From: Vibrio fluminensis
Lineage (GTDB): Bacteria; Pseudomonadota; Gammaproteobacteria; Enterobacterales; Vibrionaceae
Direction: 5' to 3'
Assembly (NCBI RefSeq): GCF_015278125.1
Contig: NZ_JADILO010000014.1
Span: 1 to 64,000 of the forward strand
DNA: 64,000 bases
In this document: positions 42,620 through 54,650 of the stretch, piece after piece
How positions within the stretch are numbered: position 1 is the first letter of the stretch
Layout: every line of letters starts with the position of its first letter
The notes under the pieces: generated by a model
What the model saw: the letters and a program-made list of their open reading frames with translations, nothing else
What the model was told of the DNA's origin: nothing
Database searches by the model: none
Translations under genes and position numbers: made by a program

Positions 42620-43369
42620 TTACTGAGACACTAACCAAGCCAGAATCGCTTTTTTTTCAACAGCAGTAGCTTCGTTATACCAGTAGCTCATCATTTCTAT
42701 AGCTTTAGAACCTTCTAAATCAGAAACTTGCTTGGATTGCCTGTTGTCAAATACCCAATTAGTGAATTCATCAAGCTCTTGAGAAGTAGCCTTTTTACTC
42801 CAATAAGAAACCATTTGGCTCGCATCTCCCCCCGAAAGCTCTCCAATCTGTACTACCTGGACACTTGATGGCAAAGTCTCTTCTGAAGATGCAGGGACAA
42901 TACCTTTTGCAATGTTGTATTCCCTTAACTCTTTTTCGTAATCTCGTCCTAAGCCTAAAATGTATGGCAATTCTTCAAGTGTAAATTCAACATCATTCCC
43001 ATTTTCATCTGTGAGCTTCATTTTTGGGTGTTGATTAAACTGACTTACGTGGGTCATACGCGTAATTTGCATATCAAGATCTAGCGTCAATTGCGCATCT
43101 GAAGCATCAAACGTTAGCACAAATGCTTCCGAGTTAAATTTCTCTTTTTCTCCAAAGTTGTTATCAACCAATTTTGACACACGAAATACAGCTTGGTTTG
43201 TTCCATCTGGTAATTGAAATTTTGGTTTAGCAAATGCCCAAAGACCAGAGGCTTCATTGTCCACAACTAGTGGAGTAAGATTATCATTAAATTTTAGTCC
43301 AACTTCGGCCTGGGGAGCAAAGGAAGCAGTGGCAATACATATAGCTGTTATGGTTTTAATAACCTTCAT
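42620..43369 (-). CDS. DUF2057-family secreted protein with C-terminal repeats
   Basis: 249 aa from MKVIKTITAICIATAS, with AGGAG-type sequence upstream; a longer reading would add 24 non-signal residues. The signal peptide ends FAPQA before EVGLKF. The DUF2057 (YccT-like) core covers about 22-150: LVVDNEASGLWAFAKPKFQL, NQAVFRVSKLV. Beyond it two 20-residue repeats, exactly 40 residues apart, start at 186 (MVSYWSKKATSQELDEFTNW) and 226 (MMSYWYNEATAVEKKAILAW). The repeats are not part of E. coli YccT as I recall it. It lies 80 nt downstream of the porin, past that gene's terminator. Function unknown; periplasmic. Confidence 0.85.
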   Translation of the reverse strand: MKVIKTITAICIATASFAPQAEVGLKFNDNLTPLVVDNEASGLWAFAKPKFQLPDGTNQAVFRVSKLVDNNFGEKEKFNSEAFVLTFDASDAQLTLDLDMQITRMTHVSQFNQHPKMKLTDENGNDVEFTLEELPYILGLGRDYEKELREYNIAKGIVPASSEETLPSSVQVVQIGELSGGDASQMVSYWSKKATSQELDEFTNWVFDNRQSKQVSDLEGSKAIEMMSYWYNEATAVEKKAILAWLVSQ

Positions 43370-43382
43370 CTTTTTTCTCCTG

Positions 43383-43413
43383 AAAAAAACGAGCACTCTC
43401 ACAGAGTGCTCGT
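43383..43413 (-). terminator. Terminator of the porin gene
   Basis: ACGAGCACTC / GAGTGCTCGT with a 5-nt loop is followed leftward by TTTTTTTC. It ends 14 nt before the DUF2057 start, so read-through could feed that gene. Confidence 0.9.
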
Positions 43414-43449
43414 AAAATAAGACTGTTAGACTAACTAGCAACGGTTAGA

Positions 43450-44457
43450 TTACCAGTAGTATTCAGTACCAAACATTAGGCGAGTGTAATCACCATCTGT
43501 TGTGTCACCGTTGTAATCGTAGTCGCGTACGTCGAAGTATAGGATTGCACTCGGTAAGGTGTAAGCAACACGCGCAGTAATTGCAGTATCTGCGTTATCA
43601 ACACCAGGTTCTGATGTATCACCTTGGTGTGCATATCCAGCTTTCACGAACCAATTTTCGTCAATTGTATATTGAATCGCTGCAGAGTAACTTTCTTGGT
43701 CAATCGATCCACCAACTACTTGGTCAATCGATGCATCACGGTAAGCTGCGTTTACTGTGAAGTCACCTAGGAAGAAGTATGCACCAACAATCCAATATTC
43801 ACTGCCATCTAGAGCACCAATAACCTCAGTAGTTTCACCGCGGTCATAGATACCAGCGTGTAAAAGCATATTATCGTTCTGATAAGCACCAGCAAAACTT
43901 AGCGTTTTCGCGTCAGTTGTTTCATTTGCGCCACTTAGAGTTGCAGAAACAGTAAAGCCATTCCAGTTTGCAGAATCGTAACGAATTACGTGATCAGCAC
44001 GATCTTGGAAAGCAGTCTTAAGGTCATTAGACATTGCATCAAACGCGCCGCCAGTACCTGGGTTAGTATGGCTATCTACTAGGTTATATGCTGCAACTAG
44101 CTGACGACCGTATTTAATGCTACCAAAGCCTTCCCAATCAAAACCTAGGTAAGTATCACGAGCGCCAAGACCACCGGTGTTAGTTCCGTTGTTTGCGTTA
44201 CCACCTTCCATTTGCCAAACAAAGTTTGGCTCAAGGTCTTCAAAATCTACTACACCACGAAAGCCCACGCGAGACTCGATATCAGCCATCAAGCTATTAT
44301 CATTGTCGTCTTTAATATCGTAGATTACAGAACCAGCTGCTTGACCGTAAAATGTAACTGCATCACCTACCACTTGTACTGCTGCATTAGCAGAACCAAC
44401 TGTAGCTGCTGATGCTACTGCTGCACACACTAGAGTGCGTTTGAAAAATTTGTCCAT
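43450..44457 (-). CDS. General outer-membrane porin (OmpU/OmpT-like family)
   Basis: 335 aa. The signal peptide ends VGSANA before AVQVVGDAVTFYGQA. The Gram-negative porin barrel has alternating strands, the constriction-loop-like HTNPGTGGAFDAMSNDLK and a C-terminal aromatic strand YTRLMFGTEYYW, with Trp rather than Phe last. It sits beside ligA, where V. cholerae has a putative porin. It is not clearly OmpU or OmpT. Its 544-base upstream region carries a CRP-type palindrome at 44,693-44,710, and toxR is encoded 12 kb away, so CRP and ToxR control are reasonable hypotheses. Confidence 0.92.
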   Translation of the reverse strand: MDKFFKRTLVCAAVASAATVGSANAAVQVVGDAVTFYGQAAGSVIYDIKDDNDNSLMADIESRVGFRGVVDFEDLEPNFVWQMEGGNANNGTNTGGLGARDTYLGFDWEGFGSIKYGRQLVAAYNLVDSHTNPGTGGAFDAMSNDLKTAFQDRADHVIRYDSANWNGFTVSATLSGANETTDAKTLSFAGAYQNDNMLLHAGIYDRGETTEVIGALDGSEYWIVGAYFFLGDFTVNAAYRDASIDQVVGGSIDQESYSAAIQYTIDENWFVKAGYAHQGDTSEPGVDNADTAITARVAYTLPSAILYFDVRDYDYNGDTTDGDYTRLMFGTEYYW

Positions 44458-44692
44458 GGAAAAACTCCTAAAAATGGATATAGCTGTTTTATTCCTTTCC
44501 CCTTAAGTTGGCCGCCGAAGGGAAAAGATTTTCCTTTTAAAATCTAAAAATCAATTTTGATCTTTCGATTTTAATTTCACTGCATACACCTTGTGTACCC
44601 ATGTGCCTTAGACTAACTTCGCAGCATAAAACATCAATCAGAACTTAATTTATTTATAAAAAAATATGACCCAAGACATACTTTTCCCAAAC

Positions 44693-44710
44693 TAGTGATA
44701 TAGATCACTA
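44693..44710. promoter_or_regulatory. CRP-type binding site upstream of the porin gene
   Basis: TAGTGA-TATAGA-TCACTA is a perfect palindrome matching the CRP layout TGTGA-N6-TCACA except for AGTGA/TCACT. It is about 235 nt upstream of the porin start. Confidence 0.6.
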
Positions 44711-44900
44711 AATTTCTTTGAACTTTCAGCACCACGAATCAAACTCATAATAAACAACAACTTAAAAACAGAAAGCCAGCTTGATATTTGAAGTGTGCCG
44801 CATATATTTCCATGTAAGCACTACTTATTTTGAAATTAGATCGTCGTCACTTTCAAAAAATAACTAAATTTGCTTCAAGGAGCGGAGCTTAATTAAAAGA

Positions 44901-44943
44901 CAAAAAAAAGCACCCAACTTAAAGATGGGTGCTTAATTTTTAG
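44901..44943 (-). terminator. Terminator of ligA
   Basis: AAGCACCCA / TGGGTGCTT with a 9-nt loop is followed leftward by TTTTTTG. Confidence 0.9.
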
Positions 44944-45001
44944 ATTTACTTTTTTAGTTCACTGCCAATTCTGGAGAGCCTAAAAACTCAAAAAATGTGG
45001 A

Positions 45002-47014
<2,013 letters not shown>

Positions 47015-47085
47015 TCACTCAGTGTTCGATAACGTATAAACGAATAGCGCGAGTATGACTGCGCACTAGCTTAGGTTCAAGTATC

Positions 47086-47120
47086 AATAAAAAAGGCCCC
47101 TAATTTGTAGGAGCCTTTCG
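47086..47120 (-). terminator. Terminator between zipA and ligA
   Basis: AAAGGCTCCTA / TAGGGGCCTTT with one mismatch is followed leftward by TTTATTG. It separates zipA from ligA partly or wholly. Confidence 0.75.
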
Positions 47121-47147
47121 CAATAGTTTTACGCTAATAAGTAACAG

Positions 47148-48056
47148 TTAAACGGTTTGCAGAGCCTTAAACTGTTTCACTTGCGCTTTGTAGTTGTCGA
47201 TGCGTGTTGGGGTGAGTATATTGCGTGCATCATCCAACACATGTCCACCCATATCATCCGCGATTTGCTGCGCTGTGCCTAACATCAGCTTGAAGTTCTG
47301 CTCTTCATCACCGTAGCAAGGCAATGTCATAAAGAATGAAATACCTTTGGTGCTAAACTCGGCTGGGTCGTCATGCTTTAATGTTCCCGGTTGCATCATG
47401 TTCGCGACGCTAAACAACACTTTCCCGGTACCTGAATGATCGGTATGTCGATGGAAAATATCCATTTCACCATACACCAAATTGTTTTGCTGCATGCTGT
47501 CAAATAGCTTAGTGCCGACAAATGGCTCCTCACCAATGCAATGAACATTGAGAACAATGACTTCCAGCTCTGGCTCTTTTGCTTCTTCTTCAACAGGCTT
47601 TACTTCAGTAATTTTACTGTCTGGCTCAGGTTCAATATTTTGAACAATAGGCTCTACTTCTGGTTCTGAACTATCGAGTGCAGACATTGAAGGTACTTCA
47701 TCAAGTTCCACTTTAATCTCTTCTTTCACTTCGAGTTCTTTCTCCTCTTGCGGGAATTCACCGGTTAGAGGGTCAGCTACCAACGGATCACCAAGAAGCG
47801 GGTCACTAGCAAAGGCATTGGATTGAATTTCAGGATCTTTGCGCTCTTTACGGATGATTTCAAAGTCATCCTCAGGGGCAAACCCACGCTCATCACTGCG
47901 ATCAGAGATCTCATCACTGTCCACATCAAGCTTCCCTAGTGGCTTATCACTAAATTTTGACTTGCCTTCTTTTTTACTCGTCCATAGACCGTGGAACAAT
48001 AACGCGGCGATGGCAAGGGCACCCACCACGATAAGTACGAATCGCAATTCCTGCAT
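47148..48056 (-). CDS. zipA: Cell division protein ZipA
   Basis: 302 aa. A single N-terminal membrane helix (about 5-26, [20 protein letters not shown]) anchors it in the inner membrane. A charged E/D/P-rich linker covers about 30-165. The C-terminal ZipA domain (about 167-302) that binds the FtsZ tail has [20 protein letters not shown] and [20 protein letters not shown]. ZipA tethers FtsZ at the division site. It is divergent from cysZ and upstream of ligA, as in E. coli and V. cholerae. Confidence 0.96.
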   Translation of the reverse strand: MQELRFVLIVVGALAIAALLFHGLWTSKKEGKSKFSDKPLGKLDVDSDEISDRSDERGFAPEDDFEIIRKERKDPEIQSNAFASDPLLGDPLVADPLTGEFPQEEKELEVKEEIKVELDEVPSMSALDSSEPEVEPIVQNIEPEPDSKITEVKPVEEEAKEPELEVIVLNVHCIGEEPFVGTKLFDSMQQNNLVYGEMDIFHRHTDHSGTGKVLFSVANMMQPGTLKHDDPAEFSTKGISFFMTLPCYGDEEQNFKLMLGTAQQIADDMGGHVLDDARNILTPTRIDNYKAQVKQFKALQTV

Positions 48057-48258
48057 TTTCTGCTCTCATTTGCTTAGCGGTAAACACTTTCTAGAGCTCA
48101 CTGCCAAGTTGTTAAAACCTGTTTGCCAATAACTTTACCAAAACTATCCTAGGTTTTAGAACAAATTAATGTGAGAAGTTCCCACAATCTTGTGATTTTG
48201 GACACGCTTCTTTCTTGTTAAGATAGAAAAAGGTCGTTTTCTAAACAAACAGAGTACT

Positions 48259-48996
48259 ATGACAAATACAAACATATCTCGATCTGGCTTCGGATATTTC
48301 TTTCATGGAATCGAGCTAGCTTTAAGCCCTGGCATCCGCCGTTTCGTAATCATGCCTCTACTTGCCAATATTATTTTGGTTGGCGGCGCGCTATTCTACC
48401 TTTTCTCTCACCTAGAGAATTGGATTAACCAATGGATTGGTCAATTGCCAGAGTTCCTTTCGTGGTTGAGCTACCTGCTTTGGCCACTGTTAGTCTTAAC
48501 GATATTAGCGACTTTCTCTTATTTCTTTAGCACCTTGGCTAACTTCATTGCTGCGCCGTTCAATGGTCTACTGGCTGAAAAAGTTGAGGAGCATCTAACA
48601 GGTAAAAAAGTTAACGAAGACGGCATGCTAGCGGTACTCAAAGATACCCCTCGAGTACTGGCTCGAGAGTGGCGTAAATTAGTTTACGTATTACCCAAAG
48701 CGATCGGTCTATTTTTACTGCTATTAATACCAGCGCTTGGACAAACTGTCGGACCGATATTATGGTTCATCTTCACCGCATGGATTTTGGCCATTCAATA
48801 CTGTGATTATCCATTTGATAACCATAAAATCAGTTTCAACGACATGCGTTACAATTTGAAACAAAAACAAGGGAAAGCGTATGGTTTCGGTGTTTTAGTC
48901 AGCGTATTTACGACAATTCCAATTCTAAATCTCATCGTAATGCCTGTTGCAGTATGCGGTGCGACATCCATGTGGGTCAGTGAATTTAAGCGATAG
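48259..48996 (+). CDS. cysZ: Sulfate transporter CysZ
   Basis: 245 aa, inner membrane. CysZ imports sulfate for cysteine synthesis. The start GFGYFFHGIELALSPGIRRF is the family signature. Hydrophobic segments lie at about 30-50, 70-100, 150-180 and 212-238, with SFNDMRYNLKQKQGKAYGFG between them. It is divergent from zipA and 300 nt before cysK, which performs the last step of the same pathway, though a terminator lies between. Confidence 0.95.
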   Translation: MTNTNISRSGFGYFFHGIELALSPGIRRFVIMPLLANIILVGGALFYLFSHLENWINQWIGQLPEFLSWLSYLLWPLLVLTILATFSYFFSTLANFIAAPFNGLLAEKVEEHLTGKKVNEDGMLAVLKDTPRVLAREWRKLVYVLPKAIGLFLLLLIPALGQTVGPILWFIFTAWILAIQYCDYPFDNHKISFNDMRYNLKQKQGKAYGFGVLVSVFTTIPILNLIVMPVAVCGATSMWVSEFKR

Positions 48997-49020
48997 CTTC
49001 GGTCACGATTCAACAAAAAT

Positions 49021-49053
49021 TAGAGCCTCACTATCAATGATGAGGCTCTTTCA
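49021..49053 (+). terminator. Terminator of cysZ
   Basis: AGAGCCTCA / TGAGGCTCT with a 9-nt loop followed by TTC. Confidence 0.85.
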
Positions 49054-49295
49054 CATCAAGAATTGTGATTCTGTTCTAAGATGCTCAAACCTACCAAAAT
49101 ACCAATACAGATAACTTGTATTTAATAAGATATAACTTTTTAATCCTTCTCTGCTTTTTGTAAAAGCCCTAATCTGGTTTCATCAAATAACAGCTAGGCA
49201 GCCTCAAAGCAGTTTAGGTTAGATAAAATTCCACTATGTTTGTGCGGTCAACACCTGACATACGAGCAAATAGCCATCTTATGAAGGATCAGACA

Positions 49296-50264
49296 ATGAG
49301 CAAAATCTACGAAGATAACACTCAAACTATCGGTAACACTCCTCTAGTTCGTTTAAACAAAGTCGCGAAAGGGAATGTATTAGCAAAAGTTGAAGCGCGT
49401 AACCCGAGCTTCAGCGTGAAATGCCGTATTGGCGCAAACATGATTTGGGATGCGGAAAAGCAAGGCAAATTAAAGCCAGGAGTTGAGCTTGTAGAACCAA
49501 CCAGCGGCAATACTGGTATTGCATTAGCATTCGTCGCAGCAGCTCGCGGATACAAACTGACTCTAACTATGCCTGAATCAATGAGTCTTGAGCGTCGTAA
49601 GCTATTAAAAGCACTAGGCGCAAAACTAGAGCTAACTGAAGCAGCAAAAGGCATGAAAGGCGCGATTGCTAAAGCAGAAGAGATCGTAGCAGGCAACCCA
49701 GAAAAATACTTGTTACTACAGCAGTTTGATAACCCAGCTAACCCAGAAATTCATGAAAAAACCACTGGTCCAGAGATCTGGGATGCAACTGACGGTGAAG
49801 TCGATGTCATCGTTGCAGGTGTCGGTACAGGCGGCACAATCACCGGTACCAGTCGTTATATCAAAGGCGAAAAAGGCAAAGCGATCACTTCAGTCGCCGT
49901 TGAGCCAGCAGAATCACCAGTGATTGCCCAAGCACTCGCAGGTGATGAAATTCAACCAGCGCCACACAAAATCCAAGGTATTGGCGCAGGTTTCATCCCT
50001 GGTAACTTAGATTTAGAGCTTTTAGACCGTGTTGAGGCAGTGACTTCAGATGAGGCAATTGAGATGGCTCGCCGACTAATGGAAGAAGAAGGCATCTTAG
50101 CTGGTATCTCTTCAGGCGCAGCAGTCGTTGCGGCAAACAGAATTGCGGAACTACCTGAATTTGCAGGAAAAACAATCGTAGTCGTTCTACCAAGCTCTGG
50201 TGAACGTTACCTTAGTACAGCGCTGTTTTCTGGCCTATTTACTGAGAAAGAGAACCAACAGTAA
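49296..50264 (+). CDS. cysK: Cysteine synthase A
   Basis: 322 aa from [20 protein letters not shown], with AAGGA 8 nt upstream; in-frame earlier starts lack this. It makes cysteine from O-acetylserine and sulfide using pyridoxal phosphate. The PLP lysine is K42 in [14 protein letters not shown]. The substrate loop is [18 protein letters not shown] and the phosphate loop [16 protein letters not shown] near the C-terminus is also typical. It belongs to the CysK rather than CysM branch by the KCRIG motif. The C-terminus ENQQ lacks the terminal Ile pattern that docks into SerA acetyltransferase CysE in some species. Confidence 0.97.
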   Translation: MSKIYEDNTQTIGNTPLVRLNKVAKGNVLAKVEARNPSFSVKCRIGANMIWDAEKQGKLKPGVELVEPTSGNTGIALAFVAAARGYKLTLTMPESMSLERRKLLKALGAKLELTEAAKGMKGAIAKAEEIVAGNPEKYLLLQQFDNPANPEIHEKTTGPEIWDATDGEVDVIVAGVGTGGTITGTSRYIKGEKGKAITSVAVEPAESPVIAQALAGDEIQPAPHKIQGIGAGFIPGNLDLELLDRVEAVTSDEAIEMARRLMEEEGILAGISSGAAVVAANRIAELPEFAGKTIVVVLPSSGERYLSTALFSGLFTEKENQQ

Positions 50265-50567
50265 TACGTATCGAAATCAATTTTTCGTTTAAAAAAGCCC
50301 CGTTCAGGGGCTTTTTTGTTGATCCTGCTCCTACCTTTGGTAATATCAGCAATGTTTTATTTTTGGCTTCAAAATAATATTGCCAAATCAGTATTCAAGC
50401 TGGTGATGACTTTTACTCAATGGTAGAGTCGTTACTGCAAAAATTGTAACCAGTGCCAACTTCGGAACACATTGCAGGCAAGTTTCACTAGAAGAAGCCA
50501 GCAAACGTCACTAAGCTAGGTTTGGTTCAAATACTATCTAAAATATAAATTAATTGGGGTATACAAA
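50265..50567. other. Intergenic region between cysK and ptsH
   Basis: 303 bases. The cysK terminator is at 50,290-50,318. The remaining 250 bases are the ptsH promoter and leader region. TTGGC...GCCAA arms (about 50,362-50,387) around an AT-rich centre might be a regulator site; I cannot name one. Confidence 0.6.
50290..50318 (+). terminator. Terminator of cysK
   Basis: AAAAAAGCCCC-GTTCA-GGGGCTTTTTT is a textbook terminator. Confidence 0.95.
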
Positions 50568-50825
50568 ATGTACGAGAAGCAAGTTGAAATCACTGCAGAA
50601 AATGGTCTACACACTCGTCCTGCTGCACAGTTCGTTAAAGAAGCAAAAGCTTTTGACGCTGACATCACAGTGACTTCAAATGGCAAAAGCGCAAGCGCAA
50701 AAAGCCTATTCAAACTACAAACTCTTGGCCTAGTTAAAGGTACTGTAGTTACAATCTCTGCTGAAGGCCCGCAAGCTCAGCAAGCTGTTGACCACCTAGT
50801 TGCCCTAATGGACCAACTACACTAA
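50568..50825 (+). CDS. ptsH: PTS phosphocarrier protein HPr
   Basis: 85 aa. HPr passes phosphate from enzyme I to sugar-specific EIIA proteins. The phosphorylated His is H15 ([15 protein letters not shown]) and Ser46 lies in [12 protein letters not shown], both at the standard positions. It is the first gene of ptsH-ptsI-crr. A long hairpin lies in the 138-nt gap before ptsI. Confidence 0.98.
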   Translation: MYEKQVEITAENGLHTRPAAQFVKEAKAFDADITVTSNGKSASAKSLFKLQTLGLVKGTVVTISAEGPQAQQAVDHLVALMDQLH

Positions 50826-50827
50826 TT

Positions 50828-50887
50828 AGGTCTCCTATTTTCAAAGCCATTTTGTGAAAACAGAATGGCTTTGTTGGAAATAGGCCC
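50828..50887 (+). promoter_or_regulatory. Long hairpin between ptsH and ptsI
   Basis: CCTATTT (50834-50840) pairs with AAATAGG (50878-50884), and inside it CAAAGCCATT pairs with AATGGCTTTG. The stem is long but not followed by a T-run, so it is more likely an mRNA-processing or stability element, or partial attenuator, than a full terminator. Confidence 0.65.
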
Positions 50888-50963
50888 TAACATAAGCTAA
50901 ACATTAACGTTAGCGTATCCATATTTTTCTCCAGTTTAAAGTTGACCAATTTAAGGTAAGGCT

Positions 50964-52688
50964 ATGATTTCAGGCATCCTAGCATCTCCTGGTATTGCTA
51001 TTGGTAAAGCACTACTACTTCAAGAAGATGAAATTGTCCTAAACACAAACTCAATCTCAGACGATCAAGTAGAAGCAGAAGTACAACGTTTCTTCGACGC
51101 TCGTAACAAGTCATCAGCTCAGCTTGAAACCATCAAGCAAAAAGCACTTGAAACCTTCGGTGAAGAAAAAGAAGCGATCTTTGAAGGTCACATCATGCTT
51201 CTTGAAGACGAAGAGCTAGAAGAAGAAATCCTAGCACTGATCAAAAACGACAAGCTATCTGCTGATAACGCAATCCACACGGTTATCGAAGAGCAAGCAT
51301 GTGCTCTAGAATCTCTAGATGACGAATACCTAAAAGAGCGCGCGACAGACATTCGCGACATCGGTACTCGTTTCGTTAAAAATGCGCTAGGTATCAACAT
51401 CGTTTCTCTAAGCGATATTGATCAAGAAGTTATCCTAGTAGCTTACGACCTAACGCCTTCAGAAACTGCACAAATCAACCTAGATTACGTTCTAGGCTTT
51501 GCTTGTGACATCGGCGGTCGTACGTCTCACACTTCAATCATGGCACGTTCTCTTGAACTACCAGCTATCGTTGGTACTAACGACATCACTAAGAAAGTGA
51601 AGAACGGTGACATGCTAATTCTTGATGCAATGAATAACAAAGTTGTTATCAATCCATCAGAAGAAGCGCTAGCAGAAGCAAAAGCAGTTAAAGCTGCATT
51701 CATTGCTGAAAAAGAAGAGCTAGCTCAACTTAAAGATCTTCACGCAGAAACTCTAGACGGCCACCGTGTAGAAGTTTGCGGCAACATCGGTACAGTTAAA
51801 GACTGTGACGGTATTATCCGTAACGGCGGTGAAGGCGTTGGTCTGTATCGTACTGAATTCCTATTTATGGACCGTGATGCTCTTCCTACTGAAGAAGAAC
51901 AGTACCAAGCTTACAAAGAAGTTGCAGAAGCAATGGAAGGTCAAGCGGTAATCATCCGTACTATGGATATCGGCGGTGACAAAGATCTACCATACATGGA
52001 TCTACCAAAAGAGATGAACCCATTCCTTGGTTGGCGTGCAGTTCGTATCAGCTTGGATCGTCGTGAAATTCTTCGTGACCAGCTACGTGGTATCCTACGT
52101 GCATCAGCACACGGTAAACTACGTATCATGTTCCCAATGATCATCTCTGTTGAAGAAATCCGTGCGCTGAAAGCAGCAATCGAAGAGTACAAAGCAGAAC
52201 TTCGTGAAGAAGGCCTAGCATTCGATGAAAACATCGAAATCGGCGTGATGGTTGAGACTCCAGCTGCTGCTGCGATTGCTCACCACCTAGCAAAAGAAGT
52301 TGCATTCTTCTCAATCGGTACTAACGATCTAACTCAATACACATTGGCAGTAGACCGTGGTAACGAAATGATTTCTCACCTATACAACCCACTATCACCT
52401 GCTGTACTAACAGTAATCAAGCAAGTGATCGACGCTTCTCACGCTGAAGGCAAGTGGACTGGTATGTGTGGTGAGCTAGCAGGCGACGAGCGTGCTACTC
52501 TGCTACTACTAGGTATGGGTCTAGATGAGTTCTCTATGAGCGGCATCTCTATCCCTGTGGTTAAGAAAGTCATCCGTAACTCTAACTTCGCAGAAGTTAA
52601 AGCAATGGCGGAAGAAGCGCTTTCTCTACCAACAGCAGCAGAAATCGAAGCAGTTGTAGAAAAGTTCATTGCAGAGAAAACTCAATAA
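50964..52688 (+). CDS. ptsI: PTS enzyme I
   Basis: 574 aa. Enzyme I takes phosphate from phosphoenolpyruvate and gives it to HPr. The phosphorylated His is H189 in [18 protein letters not shown]. The N-terminal HPr-binding helices include [15 protein letters not shown]. The C-terminal PEP-binding barrel has [46 protein letters not shown] and the catalytic Cys in GMCGELAGD. Codon use is strongly biased (cta, gta, aac), fitting high expression. Confidence 0.98.
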   Translation: MISGILASPGIAIGKALLLQEDEIVLNTNSISDDQVEAEVQRFFDARNKSSAQLETIKQKALETFGEEKEAIFEGHIMLLEDEELEEEILALIKNDKLSADNAIHTVIEEQACALESLDDEYLKERATDIRDIGTRFVKNALGINIVSLSDIDQEVILVAYDLTPSETAQINLDYVLGFACDIGGRTSHTSIMARSLELPAIVGTNDITKKVKNGDMLILDAMNNKVVINPSEEALAEAKAVKAAFIAEKEELAQLKDLHAETLDGHRVEVCGNIGTVKDCDGIIRNGGEGVGLYRTEFLFMDRDALPTEEEQYQAYKEVAEAMEGQAVIIRTMDIGGDKDLPYMDLPKEMNPFLGWRAVRISLDRREILRDQLRGILRASAHGKLRIMFPMIISVEEIRALKAAIEEYKAELREEGLAFDENIEIGVMVETPAAAAIAHHLAKEVAFFSIGTNDLTQYTLAVDRGNEMISHLYNPLSPAVLTVIKQVIDASHAEGKWTGMCGELAGDERATLLLLGMGLDEFSMSGISIPVVKKVIRNSNFAEVKAMAEEALSLPTAAEIEAVVEKFIAEKTQ

Positions 52689-52894
52689 TCTGCATAGCTA
52701 ATCTGCTTGAATAGACAGAAAAAGCAGTGACTACGGCCATTTAACAGGTTGAGAGTAATCCATTCTTAGCCTGTTGATTGCCATTTTATTGCAAGTTTAT
52801 TAGCGTTTTGTGGCGCTAAAATTATTCGTCTATTCGACTAGATTGGTATACTATATTGCGAAAGAATAAAACTAAACGTTAGGAGCATGACACA

Positions 52895-53404
52895 ATGGGT
52901 CTGTTTGACAAACTTAAGAAGCTAGTATCTGATGACAGCGCTGATGTTGGTGCAATCGAAATCATCGCACCTCTATCTGGTGAAATCGTTAACATCGAAG
53001 ATGTGCCAGATGTAGTTTTCGCTGAGAAAATCGTTGGTGACGGTATCGCTATCAAACCAGCAGGCGATAAGATGGTAGCTCCTGTAAACGGTACTATCGG
53101 TAAAATCTTTGAAACTAACCACGCTTTCTCTATCGAGTCTGACGACGGCGTTGAGCTATTCGTTCACTTCGGTATCGACACTGTTGAACTTAAAGGCGAA
53201 GGCTTCAAGCGTATCGCTGAAGAAGGTCAAACAGTTAAAGCTGGCGACACTATCATTGAGTTCGATCTAGCACTTCTAGAAGAGAAAGCTAAGTCTACTC
53301 TAACTCCTGTTGTTATCTCTAACATGGACGAAATCAAAGAGCTAAACAAGCTTTCTGGTGCAGTAACTGTTGGTGAAACTCCAGTACTACGCGTAACTAA
53401 GTAA
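52895..53404 (+). CDS. crr: PTS glucose-specific enzyme IIA (EIIA-Glc)
   Basis: 169 aa. EIIA-Glc carries phosphate to the glucose permease and regulates adenylate cyclase and other uptake systems. H76 ([12 protein letters not shown]) and H91 ([12 protein letters not shown]) are the active-site pair, H91 being the phosphorylated one. It is 206 nt after ptsI, with a TTAGCG/CGCTAA stem and a TATACT -10-like box (52,847-52,852) in the gap, so a separate crr promoter is likely. AGGAGCAT precedes the ATG. Confidence 0.98.
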   Translation: MGLFDKLKKLVSDDSADVGAIEIIAPLSGEIVNIEDVPDVVFAEKIVGDGIAIKPAGDKMVAPVNGTIGKIFETNHAFSIESDDGVELFVHFGIDTVELKGEGFKRIAEEGQTVKAGDTIIEFDLALLEEKAKSTLTPVVISNMDEIKELNKLSGAVTVGETPVLRVTK

Positions 53405-53420
53405 TTCCTACTTAGCCAAA

Positions 53421-53455
53421 CGAAAAAAACGCTGCTCTGTGCAGCGTTTTTTGTA
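53421..53455. terminator. Bidirectional terminator between crr and ubiF
   Basis: AAAAAAACGCTGC-TCTGT-GCAGCGTTTTTT sits between convergent genes. Confidence 0.95.
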
Positions 53456-53464
53456 TTCCGAGAA

Positions 53465-53497
53465 ATACTCAAGTAACCTCAAAATACTTTGGTATAG
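53465..53497. repeat. Palindromic Vibrio repeat, partial copy
   Basis: The first 18 nt, ATACTCAAGTAACCTCAA, are identical to the complete copy at 39,625-39,642. The right part is degenerate (TACTTTGGTATAG). It lies between crr and ubiF after their shared terminator. Confidence 0.7.
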
Positions 53498-53501
53498 GAA
53501 T

Positions 53502-54650
53502 TCACAAGCCGAGCGCGTATTTCAACACTTGCTGTTTTAACCGCCCTGTTTTGTCAGCAATCTTCAGCGCCGCATTGCGTAGCAATTTCAGCGGGGCTAC
53601 ATCATTACTAAAACCTTTGTAGAACACATCCATCCCCGATTGCATCAATAGATTGTCTCCGCGACGCTTACGCTCATAACTCGCCAACAATTCAGCGGTT
53701 AATGATTCACCTTGTGTTACTTTTAGTAAAGCATCGACATCTTTAAAGCCTAAGTTCACGCCCTGCCCTGCGAGCGGATTAATTGTATGAGCAGAATCCC
53801 CGACCAAAATGCAACGATTCTTGACATATTGCTGAGCGTGGCGGCGAGTCAACGGAAATGAGCCATGCTGAAGAACCGTAATATCACCGAGTTCTGCAGG
53901 GAAATTAAGTAAAATTTCTTCACGCATTTGCTCGTTCGACATTGCGCTAAGCTGCTTAATACGTTTTGGTGAATCATACCAAACCAGTGACCCTTGCTGA
54001 CCACACAGCGGCAAAAACGAACGCGGCCCCGTAGGATTAAACTGCTGCCAAGTAATATCTTGCTGATCGAGTTCAGTCGCCACATTGATCAACATACAAT
54101 GCTGGCGGTAGTCCCAAGCGGTTATCCCAATTCCAGCTTGCTGACGCACTTGCGAGTTCGCGCCATCGGCGCCAACGACCCACTCAGCGGAGATTCGTGC
54201 GCCTGAGGTCAGTTCAATTCCAACACTCTCACCAAACTCCAGCGAAGCCAAGGAGTCAGGACATATCACGGTTAAATTAGGGTATTGCTCAAACTGCTGC
54301 CACAAGCCATGTTGGATTAAGCGATTTTCAATAATGTAACCAAGCTGATCAAGGCCAAGCTCATCAGAGTGAAAACGAGTACGACACTCTGGGTGCTCCC
54401 AAGTTTCAAGGCGGCGATACGGACACACTCGAGTTGCTTCAATCGCTCGCCATGCACCTAGATCTTGGAGAATTTGAACTGAGTGATGCGAGATTGCTGA
54501 GACACGGATATCCATTGGTTGCTCATCAGAATAGGGGCTAGGCTCCTGGCCCTCAACCATCACAACTTGTCGTCCTTGCTTGGCAAAACCAAGCGCGACA
54601 GCAGCACCAACCATGCCACCGCCAATCACAGCAATATCAAACTTGTTCAT
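53502..54650 (-). CDS. ubiF: FAD-dependent ubiquinone-biosynthesis hydroxylase UbiF
   Basis: 382 aa from MNKFDIAVIGGGMVGAAVAL; an in-frame reading 55 codons longer enters AT-rich non-coding sequence. The ribosome binding site is weak. It has the FAD Rossmann motif GGGMVGA (10-16), the flavin hydroxylase DG motif (VVGADGANSQVRQQAG) and GDSAHTINPLAGQGVNLGF (about 290-308). It hydroxylates a demethoxyubiquinone-type intermediate in ubiquinone synthesis. Its place divergent from miaB matches E. coli ubiF; the paralogues UbiH and UbiI lie elsewhere. Confidence 0.9.
   Translation of the reverse strand: MNKFDIAVIGGGMVGAAVALGFAKQGRQVVMVEGQEPSPYSDEQPMDIRVSAISHHSVQILQDLGAWRAIEATRVCPYRRLETWEHPECRTRFHSDELGLDQLGYIIENRLIQHGLWQQFEQYPNLTVICPDSLASLEFGESVGIELTSGARISAEWVVGADGANSQVRQQAGIGITAWDYRQHCMLINVATELDQQDITWQQFNPTGPRSFLPLCGQQGSLVWYDSPKRIKQLSAMSNEQMREEILLNFPAELGDITVLQHGSFPLTRRHAQQYVKNRCILVGDSAHTINPLAGQGVNLGFKDVDALLKVTQGESLTAELLASYERKRRGDNLLMQSGMDVFYKGFSNDVAPLKLLRNAALKIADKTGRLKQQVLKYALGL

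Larger units (their letters stand above)
44458..45001. other. Intergenic region between ligA and the porin gene
   Basis: 544 AT-rich bases without a gene. It contains the ligA terminator (44901-44943), a CRP-like palindrome (44693-44710), and near the porin start AAGGGAAAAG-ATTTTCCTTTT (44518-44540), a possible leader hairpin. A leader of this kind may also be a small-RNA target. Confidence 0.6.
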
